A DNA stretch of 64,000 nucleotides from Echinometra lucunter. Its lineage: Eukaryota > Echinodermata > Echinoidea > Camarodonta > Echinometridae. Made by a program: the position numbers and the translations under genes. This document shows positions 1-10,967 of this stretch, piece by piece (the first letter of the stretch is position 1; each line of letters begins with the position of its first letter). The DNA lies in NCBI GenBank assembly GCA_029962745.1, contig CM057164.1, forward strand, positions 26,791,922 through 26,855,921. The letters run 5' to 3'. The notes under the pieces are model-generated. The model had not been told where the DNA came from. It saw nothing but the letters and a program-made list of their open reading frames with translations, and did not search any database.

Positions 1-1394
1 AAGGTGAAAGAAATCTAATCAATGAATTTCATGAACATAATCAGTGGACGAGAATGATGCTTTTTGTACATTGCATAATGATTTATTGGTGGTGGTTAAA
101 CTACTTCTAAGTTGGCTTACAGGTCATTTGTTGGAAATGGACATAAATGAAATGAAATAAATACCATGGGAGTTCTTGAGTAGTATTTTCGTAACTCAGG
201 TATCTAGACAACTTGATATTTCTGCCATGGAAAAGCCATGCACAATTCCTAGATCAAATGATCACAATAGGATTCTAAAATATGCACAGATAACATGTCA
301 CAAAAAATGCTTTTACAGAACATTTGCAACATAATGCTGCCAAATTTATCTCCTTCTGCTTTATATACAAAATATAAACCTCATAGACAACAGCCATCAT
401 CATAGTGTTATGCATGTCAAAATATAAACCAAGATTTCCCCCTGTCACCCTCTCATTACAGACAAAAGTAACATGACAAATATTAGAGTAGAATATATCA
501 TCATTGAGGGATTAACACTCACAAATATTATTGCCACTGTCTTCTATTCTTATTGGGGTCAAAATTTGCAAAGTGCATTTTTTTCTCGCCATTTTGTAGC
601 CGTTTACTGCGTTGTTTCCAATGGGGAAACAGTTTGCATTTTTTTCGCTGTTTTTCAGCCGTTTTCAAAAGGGCTACAAAACGGCTATAAAAGAGCAGAA
701 AAACAGCTACAAAAAGGAAAAAAAAAAACCCCGGCTAATCTTCTGATTCTGCTCACTGTGAAGCAAATGAAAAGGATATCAAAAGTTCCTCAATCTAGTT
801 CCCCTATTAAAGGTATACTTCTGAACAATTTGGAGTAAAAATTTGAGTGTGTTTGAGTTGTGAATAACATATTCCAAAATGCTTGATTAAAAAAAAAAAA
901 TGAGAAAAATGAGTATGGTATATTTTTGCACATGGCAAGATAAATTTAAGTCCTTTTATTCCCCTCTTGGTGAAAATATGAAATGCACATAATTGTTGAC
1001 AAAACAGATTACCATTACCAGTAGACAAATTTCATCTTTTTTCCAGTGAACTTTTCAAATGTTTTTTTTTTTTTTTCTTGCTAATCTTACCTTTTACAAC
1101 TCTACAGATCGATTTACATCCTTGTTGTGTGAATAGCCATCAATGAAAAAAACCCCAAAATTTTCAGATCACACAAATTCATGCTTTTGAGGAACCTTTG
1201 CAGCATAATACTGCCAAATTTTTCTCCTTCTGCTTTAGACGTTCTAGGTCACGTTTCGAACAGGGGGTCTGTCAGTGGGTCACGCTATCAAAGTGACTCA
1301 GTCGTTTGTTTGAGTTACCATTGTGTGAAGTGGAATATTAATTAATATGTTCCTAGATAGCATGGGAATGAGTGGCATGAGCTTGTCAGCTGAT
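1..1394. other. AT-rich non-coding stretch with one direct-repeat pair
   Basis: No coding sequence is supported here; the open frames have no domains and AT-driven composition. Two diverged copies of a roughly 58-bp sequence lie in direct orientation at 307-365 and 1181-1237, both containing CTGCCAAATTT and TCTCCTTCTGCTTTA. A small inverted repeat (AGCCGTTTT at 657-665 and AAAACGGCT at 678-686) lies between them. The pair may be the remains of an old repeat, but no ends could be defined. Confidence 0.4.
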
Positions 1395-1610
1395 GGGGGG
1401 GGGGGGTAGTTGGGAGTCGGACCAAGGGCACTAAGCCTAGTAAACCTGTTGTAATACAGCAGGGTCCTAGCAATTTTGAGATCAGTTGGGACCATGCAAA
1501 TGGTTTCTTATATCCTTGTAGGCTTCAGTTGTCAGTGTCATGATGTGAAGAGTTATGACCAGAAGGGTAATATGTAATATGGAGTGTGTGTGTGTGTGTG
1601 TGTGTGTGTG
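1395..1610. repeat. G homopolymer and (GT)n microsatellite
   Basis: A run of G occupies 1395-1406 and an uninterrupted GT dinucleotide array occupies 1584-1610. Both are read directly. The open frames across the array (Thr/His repeats) are by-products. Confidence 0.9.
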
Positions 1611-2750
1611 AGAAGGGGTAGCTAGGAGTGAAAGGTGTTTAAAGATTATATATAGTTGGGGGATATCCAAGAATGCACCTTTCACTATTGGAATTCTTTG
1701 CCAGATGATATGAAAGATTGTATCCTAAAGCTATTATGATATGAAGGATATTACATAAAAACTCATTAAAGTGGGTGTATTTTACAATCAAAATGTCAAA
1801 ACTTTTTCAGTTCATGTAACTAAAATAACTCATTCAAACAAAAATCCATGCCAAGATCATCATTAAATGGATTCAGTGTTATTTCTGCTAAGAAATAATT
1901 GAACTGAGTTGAAAAAAATAGAATTTAAATAATCACTTTCACAAAAGACTTATTTCATTCTGCATTACAAGGCCAGCATTTTTATCAATTTTTTTTTTTC
2001 AAATTTGTGGACTATGAAAAAAAAATCATCCATAGCAGCAACTGAACTACTGTATTAATTTACATATGGACTTGCTATCTCTGCAACTGCTCTCACAAAA
2101 TTTAGTAATGTTTTACAAATCAGAAAATGAAAGAAAGTTTAGCTTTCCAACTCCAAGCTTTTTCAATTAAGGCAAGTATGTCAAGATTCGCAAATCTTCA
2201 ACCTTTGCACTGACACCGTTCTTCCATTCATGTTCAAGCTCAGTAACTCTCTAAGGTGGGAGGAAAGGGGTATTATGTTACAAGAGATCAACAAGGGGGG
2301 GTAGGGGGGTATATACTTAGGGTCATTTAACTAGGTCAGTAAACAGCAGTTGGTCAGTGGTAGGAAAGAGTAAAGCCTTGTGGTAATTAAAATCAATCTT
2401 GCATGTCCCTCGGGTCAATTATGTAGGGTCAGTATGTCATTCAAGGCTTTATCATCAATAGAAGAAGTATGAGACATACCGAGGGTCAGAAAGGGTTGCC
2501 AAAGAATCTATATTATTTTCAGGGTACTCTTTTTTATACAACTATCCCTTGCAAGAGAAATTTCCCTTCCTCCCCTCTTCCAAGTATGCTTTAGTCAAGC
2601 AAACAGGTATCTCCTGCAAAAATTTCAGGGTTACTTACTTACTGTCCTGCTTTTGTAATTTTGATTAAAAATTTTAACAATGATTGAATTCATTTCGAAA
2701 AATTTAAGTGGGGCAAGGATATAACCTCTACTAAAAAGAGGGTAAAAGAT
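1611..2750. other. Non-coding, nothing recognised
   Basis: AT-rich sequence with short A and T runs and a G-rich patch near 2295-2310. I see no exon with splice sites, no TIR pair and no RNA gene. Confidence 0.4.
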
Positions 2751-2754
2751 TGGA

Positions 2755-2900
2755 TAGTATGAGAGAGGGAGAGAGGGGAGAGAGGGGGAGGGGAAGGGGA
2801 AGAGAGGGGGAAGACAGAAAGAAACAGAAAGGGGGGAGAAAGAAAGAAAGAAAGAGAGAGTGAGATAAATGAGACAATATATAAGAGGGAAAAAAGGACT
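2755..2900. repeat. Purine (GA/GGGA) tract
   Basis: Almost uninterrupted purines on the plus strand, made of GAGAGG, GGGGAA and AAAGAAAG words. The open frames on the opposite strand (Ser/Pro/Leu/Phe-rich) are artefacts of this composition. Confidence 0.85.
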
Positions 2901-2989
2901 TTGGATAGGAAAAGACAGGAGATACACGAGTGAAAGCAAAAGGGATTGCATTGTGTGCACTACCTCCACTTACCAAGCATTCGAACATA

Positions 2990-4150
2990 AAGAGCTGTCT
3001 TATCTGCACGGTCAAATGATATCCCACCTCGCCTCTGAAATGACAAAGAAAGAAATGTGAAATCATTAACATGATTGTTTCAAATTGAAAATGTGCTAAA
3101 ACAATATAATAAACCTGTTCACAATTGTTTTTATAAGTTAAGGGCATTTGTTTCTTAACTGGCTTGTGATCATCTCTCATTCAGCCTGTAATTAATTGTA
3201 CTGTTGATCAGTCGATTTCAATGGGTTGGGTTAATGGGGACCAATTGCCAATAGGGAACAATTGGTTTTTAATGGGTCGATTTCAATGTGTTAATGGGTT
3301 AATGGGGACCTTAACCCATTCAAAGCATATATGTTACATACATGTAAATCAGTTGTTGCTATGTCATGAAAACTTCAGGCATTATCTATAGCTGTCATGA
3401 ACAACTAGAGTAAAGTATGTCAGCATGATCTTTAGACGTATTTGTGAAACGAATCATCAACAACAACAAAAAATAGCGAGGTAGAGGCAAACCAGGCAAT
3501 ACATTATTACTGACTCTGTTTTCCAATAAGTGTATCAAGAATCTTCAACATTCAGTGATTACATTCACTGCACAACTGGAAAAAATGTTAATGTGCCCTA
3601 CATAGAAAAAACAATAGTCATGGGAGTCAAGACTTTTGCACATCATCATCCTTGGAAACGCAAGCAATGATGTCACAAATACAATCATAAACGTTCAGGG
3701 CTTCCCCGAAGCGACAAGGGTAATATAATTAGAGAAAATGTCTCAATTAATTTGGCAAGCATTTTACCCGCATCCTCCCCGATATCACATTCCTGGTTGG
3801 CAACGCCTTTCAGGGAATGCTTCCACGGCGCCATGGAAGGTTTTCAGAGTAAAGACGTTAACATACGTCATACTGACTGTAGTGTGGTTTTCCAGTCATG
3901 TCCATCGAGGGCAAGTTCATTTGCTTACTTGCTGGTATGTTGCTCAGTTAATTCTTTTTTCATACATTTCCTCAGGCCATAAGACGATTTTATCAGGAAA
4001 GAGCAGTTCGGCAAAGGAAGTATAATGACGAAATTCAGTGAATTAATCATCATGTACGATAGTAGTTCAGTGGAAATATTCATTTCCTAATTGGATGATA
4101 TGTCAGACATGTCTCTTGCATTCTTTGGGTTCATGAAAAATGAATTTTGT
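2990..4150. other. Non-coding stretch with a short internal duplication
   Basis: A roughly 66-bp segment starting GTCGATTTCAATG is repeated in tandem at about 3211-3275 and 3277-3320. Both copies contain TTAATGGGGACC. The rest is featureless, AT-rich sequence. Confidence 0.45.
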
Positions 4151-4154
4151 TTAA

Positions 4155-4562
4155 CCCATAGAAGTACAGAGCTTTTTAGAGGTCTAAATTAATCATCTTC
4201 AATCCTCAAATTGGCAAAAAATATGATTTTTTTTTCCGCTCTTACACAATTTGAAAAAAAATATAGATATAGCATGAACCAAAATTAATTCTGATTGCAA
4301 AATTTAAGCTGAAACTGCCAATTTGAATACGGAAATAGTGATTATATAATATTCACTGCATTGCCAATTTAAAGAGTTTAATGATTAGTTACATTTAAAC
4401 TGCTCTAATCTGAAAACGGAACAACATACTGCATTGGGAATGGACTCAAAACTTTCAGTGAATTTTTCTCTTTCTGCTCATGTATAGTATGTAATGCCCA
4501 GCATTCTGGATCAGCAGATACTGCAAAAGCGTCTCTCAAAGGAGACACTGTACCTCTATGGG
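4155..4562 (+). mobile_element. TTAA-flanked MITE, family B, copy 1
   Basis: A 408-bp element is flanked on both sides by TTAA (4151-4154 and 4563-4566). It begins CCCATAGAAGTACAG and ends with its near reverse complement, CTGTACCTCTATGGG. A TTAA target duplication with termini starting CCC is the signature of piggyBac-superfamily elements, so this is probably a non-autonomous piggyBac derivative. It has no transposase. Inside are AAATTGGCAA and two TTGCCAATTT-type motifs that are also found in family A. Related copies lie at 41838-42231 and about 62608-62965. Confidence 0.75.
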
Positions 4563-4566
4563 TTAA

Positions 4567-5228
4567 GAGATATGTAAAATAAACTGATTATTTCTTTTTG
4601 TATATGATGTGACTCAATGGAGACACTTGTCCACTTAACACCAGCAACGGTATGTTCCAAAATATGTAATAAATATGTAACAAATACTTTACTTTACAGT
4701 ATCAGGACAAGTGCCCATGGTTTATATGTTTGTCCACGAGAACCTGCATAGCACTGGGCTATATTTCAAGTGACCTGACATGGATGTATTATCTTACCAT
4801 CCTTCAACATTCCTGTGCAAATTTAAGCAGATTCTGCAAAATCATCTACATCTGTTTCAAAACAAATATTATCATGATCTTGATCTCTGTATATCTCATG
4901 AGATCTGGACTTTAAACACTGGAAAAGAGTTGTAAACATGTTTCATAGTTGGCAAACCTTCAACTACCGGGACAGCCGAACGGACATGGAGACAATTATT
5001 AATTGAACTTTGCTTCTCTGAAATCACCAGCATACTATGTCAAACTGAAAATCAAACAAAAAATTGGCAAAGGGATGCTGGGAAAAGAGGATGAAGGTGT
5101 CGTTCATCTATAATGTCATCAATTTTGGATGTTTTTCAACAAGCTGCAACAATGCATGTTTCTCCTGATATTTCAGTTAAAAGGTTATGCTCAGTTTTGG
5201 TTGGCCCTCACAAAATTTTCGTCAGATT
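4567..5228. other. Non-coding, nothing recognised
   Basis: AT-rich spacer between two TTAA MITEs. No exon, TIR or RNA gene was found. Confidence 0.4.
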
Positions 5229-5232
5229 TTAA

Positions 5233-5634
5233 CCCATTCGTGACAGAGGTCCACATTTTGTGGTTTGGCCTAATATCTTTTGATGCAAAGCCCTAAAAAT
5301 CATATCAAATACATGAGCAGAAAGAACAAAAAATTCTACACAAACTGTGCCCATTTTGGTTGCGTCAATATTCGTTGTTTGATGCTGAAAATTTTTTTAA
5401 AGGAAAATAAGCATTAAAATCCTTAAATGTGACAGAAAGTTTAAAATCACCGTTTTCCCCTGCAAATTGGCAACTTTTCGACTTCTCATCATAATTTCTG
5501 TCAATTTATATTCATTTCAGATACATGACGTTTTATAAGAAAAATGTAGCAATAAACTAAAAAAGTTGGTGCTGCCAATTTGAAGAATAAAAGCTGATCA
5601 AATTAGGCTTTAAATAATTCCTGTCACGAATGGG
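5233..5634 (-). mobile_element. TTAA-flanked MITE, family A, copy 1
   Basis: A 402-bp element is bounded by TTAA at 5229-5232 and 5635-5638, with TIRs beginning CCCATTCGTGACAG. It is inverted relative to the copies at 8134 and 9967. The reading frame that stays open in the other three copies is disrupted here by a small deletion near 5428. TTAA plus CCC termini point to a piggyBac-like non-autonomous element; this is a family inference, since no transposase is present. Confidence 0.85.
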
Positions 5635-5639
5635 TTAAC

Positions 5640-5975
5640 AGCAAGATACTAGCAAGAATAAGCTGTAATACTCAAGTTGAATATCACAAAAAATATAGAG
5701 TGTCTAAGGAACATATGTCCTATTGAACATTGAAGTCATTATTATTTCAGTCATATAATAGTAATTTCGGTGCCCAATTAACACAATACTGTCCATTTGT
5801 ACACAGGTTCTCAGCAAGTAAGCTAAAATCTAAAATTACTTGAGAAAACTGGAAATACATACAAACACAAACTACATGACTACAACAAAATCCTTTAAAA
5901 TACTATGTACAAGCCAATCACAAAATATAATAAAACTCAAAATTCTCTTAAACATTTGAACTAATGCCTGAAACT
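5640..5975. other. Non-coding, nothing recognised
   Basis: AT-rich sequence leading into a (TC)n microsatellite at about 5976-5996. No supported feature. Confidence 0.4.
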
Positions 5976-6049
5976 ATCTCTCTCTCTCTCTCTCTTTATC
6001 TCACCCTTTCCTTAATGAAAATACTAACTTAACCAACCCTATCCTGTGT

Positions 6050-6382
6050 CTAGAAATCAAATAAATATCTAAGCTTTCTGTGTGACACTTCAGGATCTCC
6101 AGCAATCACAAGAGGTTTGAAAACTAACTTCCTATTGTTTTTGAAGTCGGCTTCAATCTTTTCACAAGTGTGCAATAACATCTCCTGTTTGGTGTTTTTC
6201 AGAGAAGCGCAATACAGCCGCAGTTCAAAAGTACTACAGCCTTTCCTACGTTGATATCTTGAACCCCTAGAAGAGATTCTGTCAACACTAATGACAAAAA
6301 CAGCAGATAATCTAGCAGTCAGATAAAATAATTCATCATCATCAACATTCATTTTTAAAATGTTCACAATTACAAAAGGCAC
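6050..6382 (-). CDS. Unrecognised 110-aa open frame, possibly a gene fragment
   Basis: A minus-strand frame of 110 codons is neither repetitive nor compositionally simple, unlike most long frames in this window. It is mixed in charge, with Cys residues and segments such as STFELRLYCASLKN and VIAGDPEVSHRKLRYL. I recognise no domain and see no convincing splice sites. It lies between a (TC)n tract and an AAATG satellite, so it may be a degraded piece of a mobile element or simply chance. Codon use is AT-rich. Confidence that it encodes a real protein is low. Confidence 0.2.
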   Translation of the reverse strand: MPFVIVNILKMNVDDDELFYLTARLSAVFVISVDRISSRGSRYQRRKGCSTFELRLYCASLKNTKQEMLLHTCEKIEADFKNNRKLVFKPLVIAGDPEVSHRKLRYLFDF

Positions 6383-6429
6383 CTTTGCTTTTCATATTGT
6401 CTGCTGAGAGCATAAGCATATAGTTGATG

Positions 6430-7015
6430 TTCTTCTGGTTTGAAAGGAAATGAAAAAGAAATGAAATGAAATAGAATGAAATAAAATGAAATAAAATGAA
6501 ATAAAATAAAATGAAATGACATGAAATGAAACAAAACAAAACAAAACAAAATAAAATGACACGAAATGGAATGGAATGAAATGAAATGAAATAAAGTGAA
6601 AAATGAAAATGAAATGAAACAAAACAAAACAAAACAAAATGAAACGAAATGGAATGGAATGAAATAAAACAAAATAAAGTGAAAAATGAAAATGAAATGA
6701 CATGAAATGGCAAGAAATGGCATTCAATTTTTAAAAATGACATGAAATTGAATAACCTGAAATGATAAAATGAAATAAAGTGAAATTAAATGAAATGGAA
6801 GGGAATGGATCAATGGAATGAAATGAAATGAAAAAGAATTGACGGGCAGGAAAGGAAATTTAAGCAAAGGAAAGGAAATGAAATGAATCTGACATGTAAT
6901 GAAATAAAATGAAATGAAAGGAAACACAATCAAATGAACAGAAATGAAATGGAAAGTAATGGAATAGAATGGAATAAAAACCATGAAATGAAATAAAAAT
7001 GAAAGGAAGAATTGG
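6430..7015 (+). repeat. AAATG/AAATA pentanucleotide satellite
   Basis: About 590 bp are made almost entirely of GAAAT, AAATG, AAATA and AAACA pentamers in one orientation. Because 5 is not a multiple of 3, all three reverse frames stay open and give Phe/His/Ile/Ser-rich pseudo-proteins; these are not genes. The unit equals the tail of the LINE ending near 47335, so the array may have expanded from a LINE 3' tail. Confidence 0.9.
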
Positions 7016-7020
7016 GTAAA

Positions 7021-7286
7021 AAAAAATGATGCTACATCTCAGTGCAAGTCTAGTTTACACATTATCACACAACAGCACATTAAAAACTCATCAAAACGGA
7101 AGTACAGCGCATTGTTTTTTAGCAACAGCTACTTCCAGCGTACCAGACATGTGGTTTGAAGGAAAGCAATGAGCTGCTGACGATACTCAGGGATCTCTAC
7201 TGTACTTTTCCCCAGAGGTTAAAAGTTTACGGATTACGGCGCTCTTAATGCTGACAGATCCAAGGATCTATTCTGCGGGGAGCGGG
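7021..7286. other. Non-coding, nothing recognised
   Basis: Short spacer between the AAATG satellite and a tandem duplication. It contains no supported feature. Confidence 0.35.
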
Positions 7287-7680
7287 TAGATTATGACAAA
7301 TAAACGAAGCGCAGCAACTCGCTCCTTCTCTGCAGAATAAACTGATGAGTAAAGCTATCAAAATACTAGCTTACAGAAAATGTCAAATTGTGATGAAAAA
7401 AATTACATTCTCATATAATCAAACAATGTCTAACAGTCAACAAGACAAACTGTTTAAAAAACAGAAGCTTATATGATCACAACAAGGATAAGAAAATCGA
7501 AAAACTGGTAGATTGGTAAATTATGACAAATAAACGAAGCACAGCATCTCGCTCCTTCTCTCCTGAGTAAACTGATGAGTAAATCTATCAAAATACTAGC
7601 TTACATACAATGTCTAATTGTGATCATAAAAATGAAAGCTTATATGATAACAACAAGGATAAGGAAATTGAAAAGTTAGC
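7287..7680 (+). repeat. Imperfect tandem duplication, two units of about 220 and 170 bp
   Basis: Unit 1 (about 7287-7508) and unit 2 (about 7509-7680) share TTATGACAAATAAACGAAGC, CTCGCTCCTTCTCT, ATCAAAATACTAGCTTACA and ACAACAAGGATAAG in the same order. Unit 2 lacks about 50 bp from the middle of unit 1. Non-coding. Confidence 0.8.
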
Positions 7681-8064
7681 CCTATAGTTACTTAAAAGAA
7701 ATTTTGTTCCATATATGTGCATACAAATGAACGTGTGTCAGTGCTTTTCCATGTATATGTGGGTCACAATCTTTTTACCCATTGGCTGCTGGAAACGGGT
7801 TACCCCTGTAGTGAGTTTATGGGAATATAAGAATTCAGTAGTCAATGCGTTAAACTGAATTTATTTCTGCAAGTAAATTGTATAAGAAAGATGTCGGCCT
7901 TCATGTTTGTTTGCAGTTTGATTAGTGGTAATCAAGTTTGCCTGCAATACGGAGGTTTGAGAAAATCTTCTATGGGGAGTTGGGAGGAATCTGTGAGTTG
8001 GAAGTGAATCTGTAAATACTTAGCTTTAAACAGACCAAGAATAGTAACTGCTTGAACAGATACA

Positions 8065-8641
8065 ACAATTTTCTTGTGAAATCCTTTATCAGATCCATGC
8101 TATGACATACGCTTTCCCTGAATTTAAGCTTAACCCATTCGTGACAGGAATTATTTAAAGCCTAATTTGATCAGCTTTTATTCTTCAAATTGGCAACACC
8201 AACATTTTTATTTTATTGCTACATTTTTCTTACAAAATGTCATGTATCTGAAATTAATATAGATTTGACAGAAATTATGACGAGAAGTCAAAAAGTTGCC
8301 AATTTGCAGGGGAAAACAGTGATTTTAAACCTTCTATCACATTGCCAATGTAAGGATTTTAATGCTTATTTTCCTTTAAAAACTTTTCAGCATCAAACAA
8401 CGAATATTGATGCAACCAAAATGGGCACAGTTTGTGTAGAATTTTTTGCTCTTTCTGCTCATGTATTTGGTATGATTTTTAGGGCTTTGCATCAAAAGAT
8501 ATTAGGCCAAACCACAAAATGTGGACCTCTGTCACGAATGGGTTAAAGACAATGTCAAGCTGTGATCAGAAAACAATTTTCTTATGAAATCCTTTATCAG
8601 ATCGATGCTATGACATACACTTTCCCTGAATTTCAGCTTGT
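8065..8641 (+). repeat. Direct repeat pair flanking a MITE
   Basis: About 67 bp at 8065-8131 (containing CCTTTATCAGATCCATGC) recurs at about 8572-8641 (CCTTTATCAGATCGATGC). The family-A MITE occupies the boundary between them, next to AATTTAAGCTT at the end of the first copy. The MITE probably landed in or at the junction of a pre-existing tandem duplication. Confidence 0.7.
8134..8542 (+). mobile_element. TTAA-flanked MITE, family A, copy 2
   Basis: A 409-bp element between TTAA at 8130-8133 and 8543-8546. The TIRs are CCCATTCGTGACAG and CTGTCACGAATGGG. Internal motifs AAATTGGCAA, TTGCCAATTT and ATTGCCAAT are shared with family B. A frame running from the flank through the interior to the right TIR encodes up to 118 residues and is also open at 9967 and 52289. 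It most likely reflects recent common origin of the copies rather than a selected protein. Classed as piggyBac-like from TTAA and CCC ends. Confidence 0.88.
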
Positions 8642-9170
8642 ACGACTAGTAGTAAATACATTCGTGTGTAGGGGTCACCAAAGTAGATCATATTTTTCCC
8701 TAGGTCCATACATGACATGAATAACAGTGGTCATGTATTCAAAGTGTGTAAGTGAAGTACATGTGATAAGCGGTTTATGGTTTAATGAGAATTTCCTAGC
8801 TGCCTATCACAAGACATGTCATGCACGAATGAGGGAATCGTCTCTCCATTAATTTTTATTCACCGTCGCTTTTAGATTTAATTACTGATTCAGCGACATA
8901 AATCTACTTATTTCTTCCTTTATTAGACAATTCCCTTGCTTTTACACTTTCTGCTATTATTACCCCTTCCCACGTCTTAATAATTTTTCATGATAATCAC
9001 TGTTTAGATTCAAATCATGACTTAACAACCCACAGCAACAATTTTTCATGAAATTATGATTCTATTTCTTTTTCACATTCTGCTGTTAATGACCCCTTTT
9101 CTCTGAATCATTTTGAAAAGATATATCATTTTCTACCTCTGACATATCCTTGTTCATATAATCACTGATT
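8642..9170. other. Non-coding, nothing recognised
   Basis: AT-rich sequence with pyrimidine-rich words increasing toward the TC tract. No supported exon, RNA gene or TIR pair. Confidence 0.4.
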
Positions 9171-9480
9171 TCTGCCCCCCCCCCTCTCTCCCTCTCTCTA
9201 TCTCTCTCTCTTATTTTTCACTATTGCTGATTGCCTCCATCCAGTCTTTCTCTGCAACTCTCTTTTTCCTTTTCTTTCATTCCCTTACTATCTGTCCATC
9301 TCTCTTCCTTTCTCCATCTCTCACTATACCTGCGGCCTCCATATTCGTGTCATCAGGACTCACTCTCTTCATCTACTTCTCTCTACATCTCTCTTTTTTC
9401 TATCTCCTGTTCTTTCTTTCTCTCTGTCTCTCTGTCCTTCTCTCATCCTTCTCTTTCACTCTCTCCATCTGTCTGCCGCT
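9171..9480 (+). repeat. Pyrimidine-rich (TC)n region
   Basis: About 310 bp of CTCTCT, TTTCTC and CCCTCT words. Overlapping open frames (Ser/Leu/Phe-rich) are compositional artefacts. Confidence 0.85.
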
Positions 9481-9962
9481 CTCCTACATACAAAAATTCT
9501 GCTGCGTAATTGCCTTAAAAACTCAGTCATTTGAGTAGAACGGATTAAGGCTGGGATTGCGCTAATGAGAGACCGTTATTAGAACATACACCATGTTGCA
9601 TGGAACATGACAGCGAAAATAAGCTAGTACGGGAGTTAAGCGTCATTATGTATCACAGGCTTTCGTTTCAAGCAGACAGTGGTTTGAGCGCTGAAGGTTA
9701 ACTGTATGGAGATGGAGGGATAGAAAGAAATGACGCAAAGTAGGAACTATAAAAAATAATGAAGAGACTTACATTGAAAGAAAGAAAAGATAGACAGTAC
9801 TAGCCATGACTCATGAATCATATTGATACACACATTAAAACAGAATATATGTTGGCCTGTTAAATATAAAAAATAGAAAATATGTTTAAAAAACAGGAAG
9901 GGGTTGAAAGATTGTGCACATTGTTTGGGAAGTATATTAGCTCATTTAAAACAAAATATCAA
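9481..9962. other. Non-coding, nothing recognised
   Basis: Unique-looking AT-rich sequence between the TC tract and MITE copy A3. No supported feature. Confidence 0.35.
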
Positions 9963-9966
9963 TTAA

Positions 9967-10374
9967 CCCATTCATGACAGGAATTATTTAAAGCCTAATT
10001 TGATCACCTTTTATTCTTCAAATTGGCAACACCAACATTTTTATTTTATTGCTACATTTTTCTTATAAAACGTCATGTATCTGAAATGAATATAAATTGA
10101 CAGACATTACGATGAGAAGTCAAAAAGTTGCCAATTTGCAGGGGAAAACAGTGATTTTAAACTTTCTATCACATTGCCAATTTAAGGATTTTAATGCTTA
10201 TTTTCCTTTAAAAGATTTTCAGCATCAATCAACGAATATTGACGCAACCAAAATGGGCACAGTTTGTGTAGAATTTTCTGCTCTTTCTGGTCATGTATTT
10301 GGTATGATTTTTAGGGCTTTGCATCAAAAGATATTAGGCCAAACCACAAAATGTGGACCTATGTCACGAATGGG
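9967..10374 (+). mobile_element. TTAA-flanked MITE, family A, copy 3
   Basis: A 408-bp element between TTAA at 9963-9966 and 10375-10378. The left TIR is CCCATTCATGACAG, one base off the family sequence; the right is TGTCACGAATGGG. It is closely similar to copy 2 over its whole length and retains the shared 93-codon frame (10097-10378). If the minus-strand gene described below is real, this element lies just 3' of its last exon and could supply AATAAA-like polyadenylation signals near 10040. Confidence 0.88.
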
Positions 10375-10719
10375 TTAAGGAGAAAAGAATATAAGATTAA
10401 CAGAATAGTCAAACCAGCAGATGTGAATCCTGTGGCCCATTCTGACTAAAAAAAAGGATGAATGAAAAAGAAAGATAATGACAGAGAGAAGAGGCAATAG
10501 AGACAGACAGAAAGAGAAGGAGAAAGAGAAAGAAAAGATGAAGACATGAAGCAGAATGAGGAAGAGAGACAGAGAGACACAGAAGAAAGAGATTCCCTGC
10601 ACTTTAAAAGTCTTCACACATCAGCTCTCAATTGCCCCTAATCGCCCCAGATTGAATTCGAGAAGTACAACGACAGCGCCCGGCCTGTGACTGCCCCCGA
10701 ACAGCACACAACGCCTGCA

Positions 10720-10965
10720 TCAAAGAAACACAGAAGTCACGTTCCGCCTGCCCTCGCAATGATCTCCGCTGACAGACTCCACGTATAGTTCTCCATCGGT
10801 ATGTATTACTCCCATCCAGGGCTCTGGCGGATCCCCCAAGCTTAAGTTGGGGAGATTCAATATGCTTTTACGCAGCTCAAACGACATTGGAGGCAGACGC
10901 AACTGTAACGTGTCTCGTGCACCCCTCTGCATTCTTGGAACTCTTGATGTCGGTTTGGATTCGTG
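10720..10965 (-). CDS. Candidate 3' terminal coding exon of a host gene
   Basis: On the minus strand a TTTCACAG acceptor (AG at 10967-10966) is followed by 81 codons and a TGA at 10722-10720. The region is richer in GC and CpG than its surroundings and the predicted peptide looks protein-like (for example LPPMSFELRKSILNL and GVIHTDGELYVES). The acceptor leaves the frame in phase 0, matching the donor of the upstream exon at 13953-14147 across an intron of about 3 kb. I do not recognise the family. An alternative structure would use the acceptor-like GATGCAG at about 10718, placing a further exon downstream. Both the exon and its linkage are inferences from splice signals and composition. Confidence 0.4.
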   Translation of the reverse strand, partial: HESKPTSRVPRMQRGARDTLQLRLPPMSFELRKSILNLPNLSLGDPPEPWMGVIHTDGELYVESVSGDHCEGRRNVTSVFL

Positions 10966-10967
10966 CT

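Noticed and set aside
6342..6984. Several 86-133-codon minus-strand frames rich in Phe, His, Ile, Ser
   Set aside because: They arise in all frames from the AAATG pentanucleotide satellite.
9224..9538. Overlapping plus-strand frames of about 100 codons
   Set aside because: Composition of a pyrimidine tract; Ser/Leu/Phe only, no domain.
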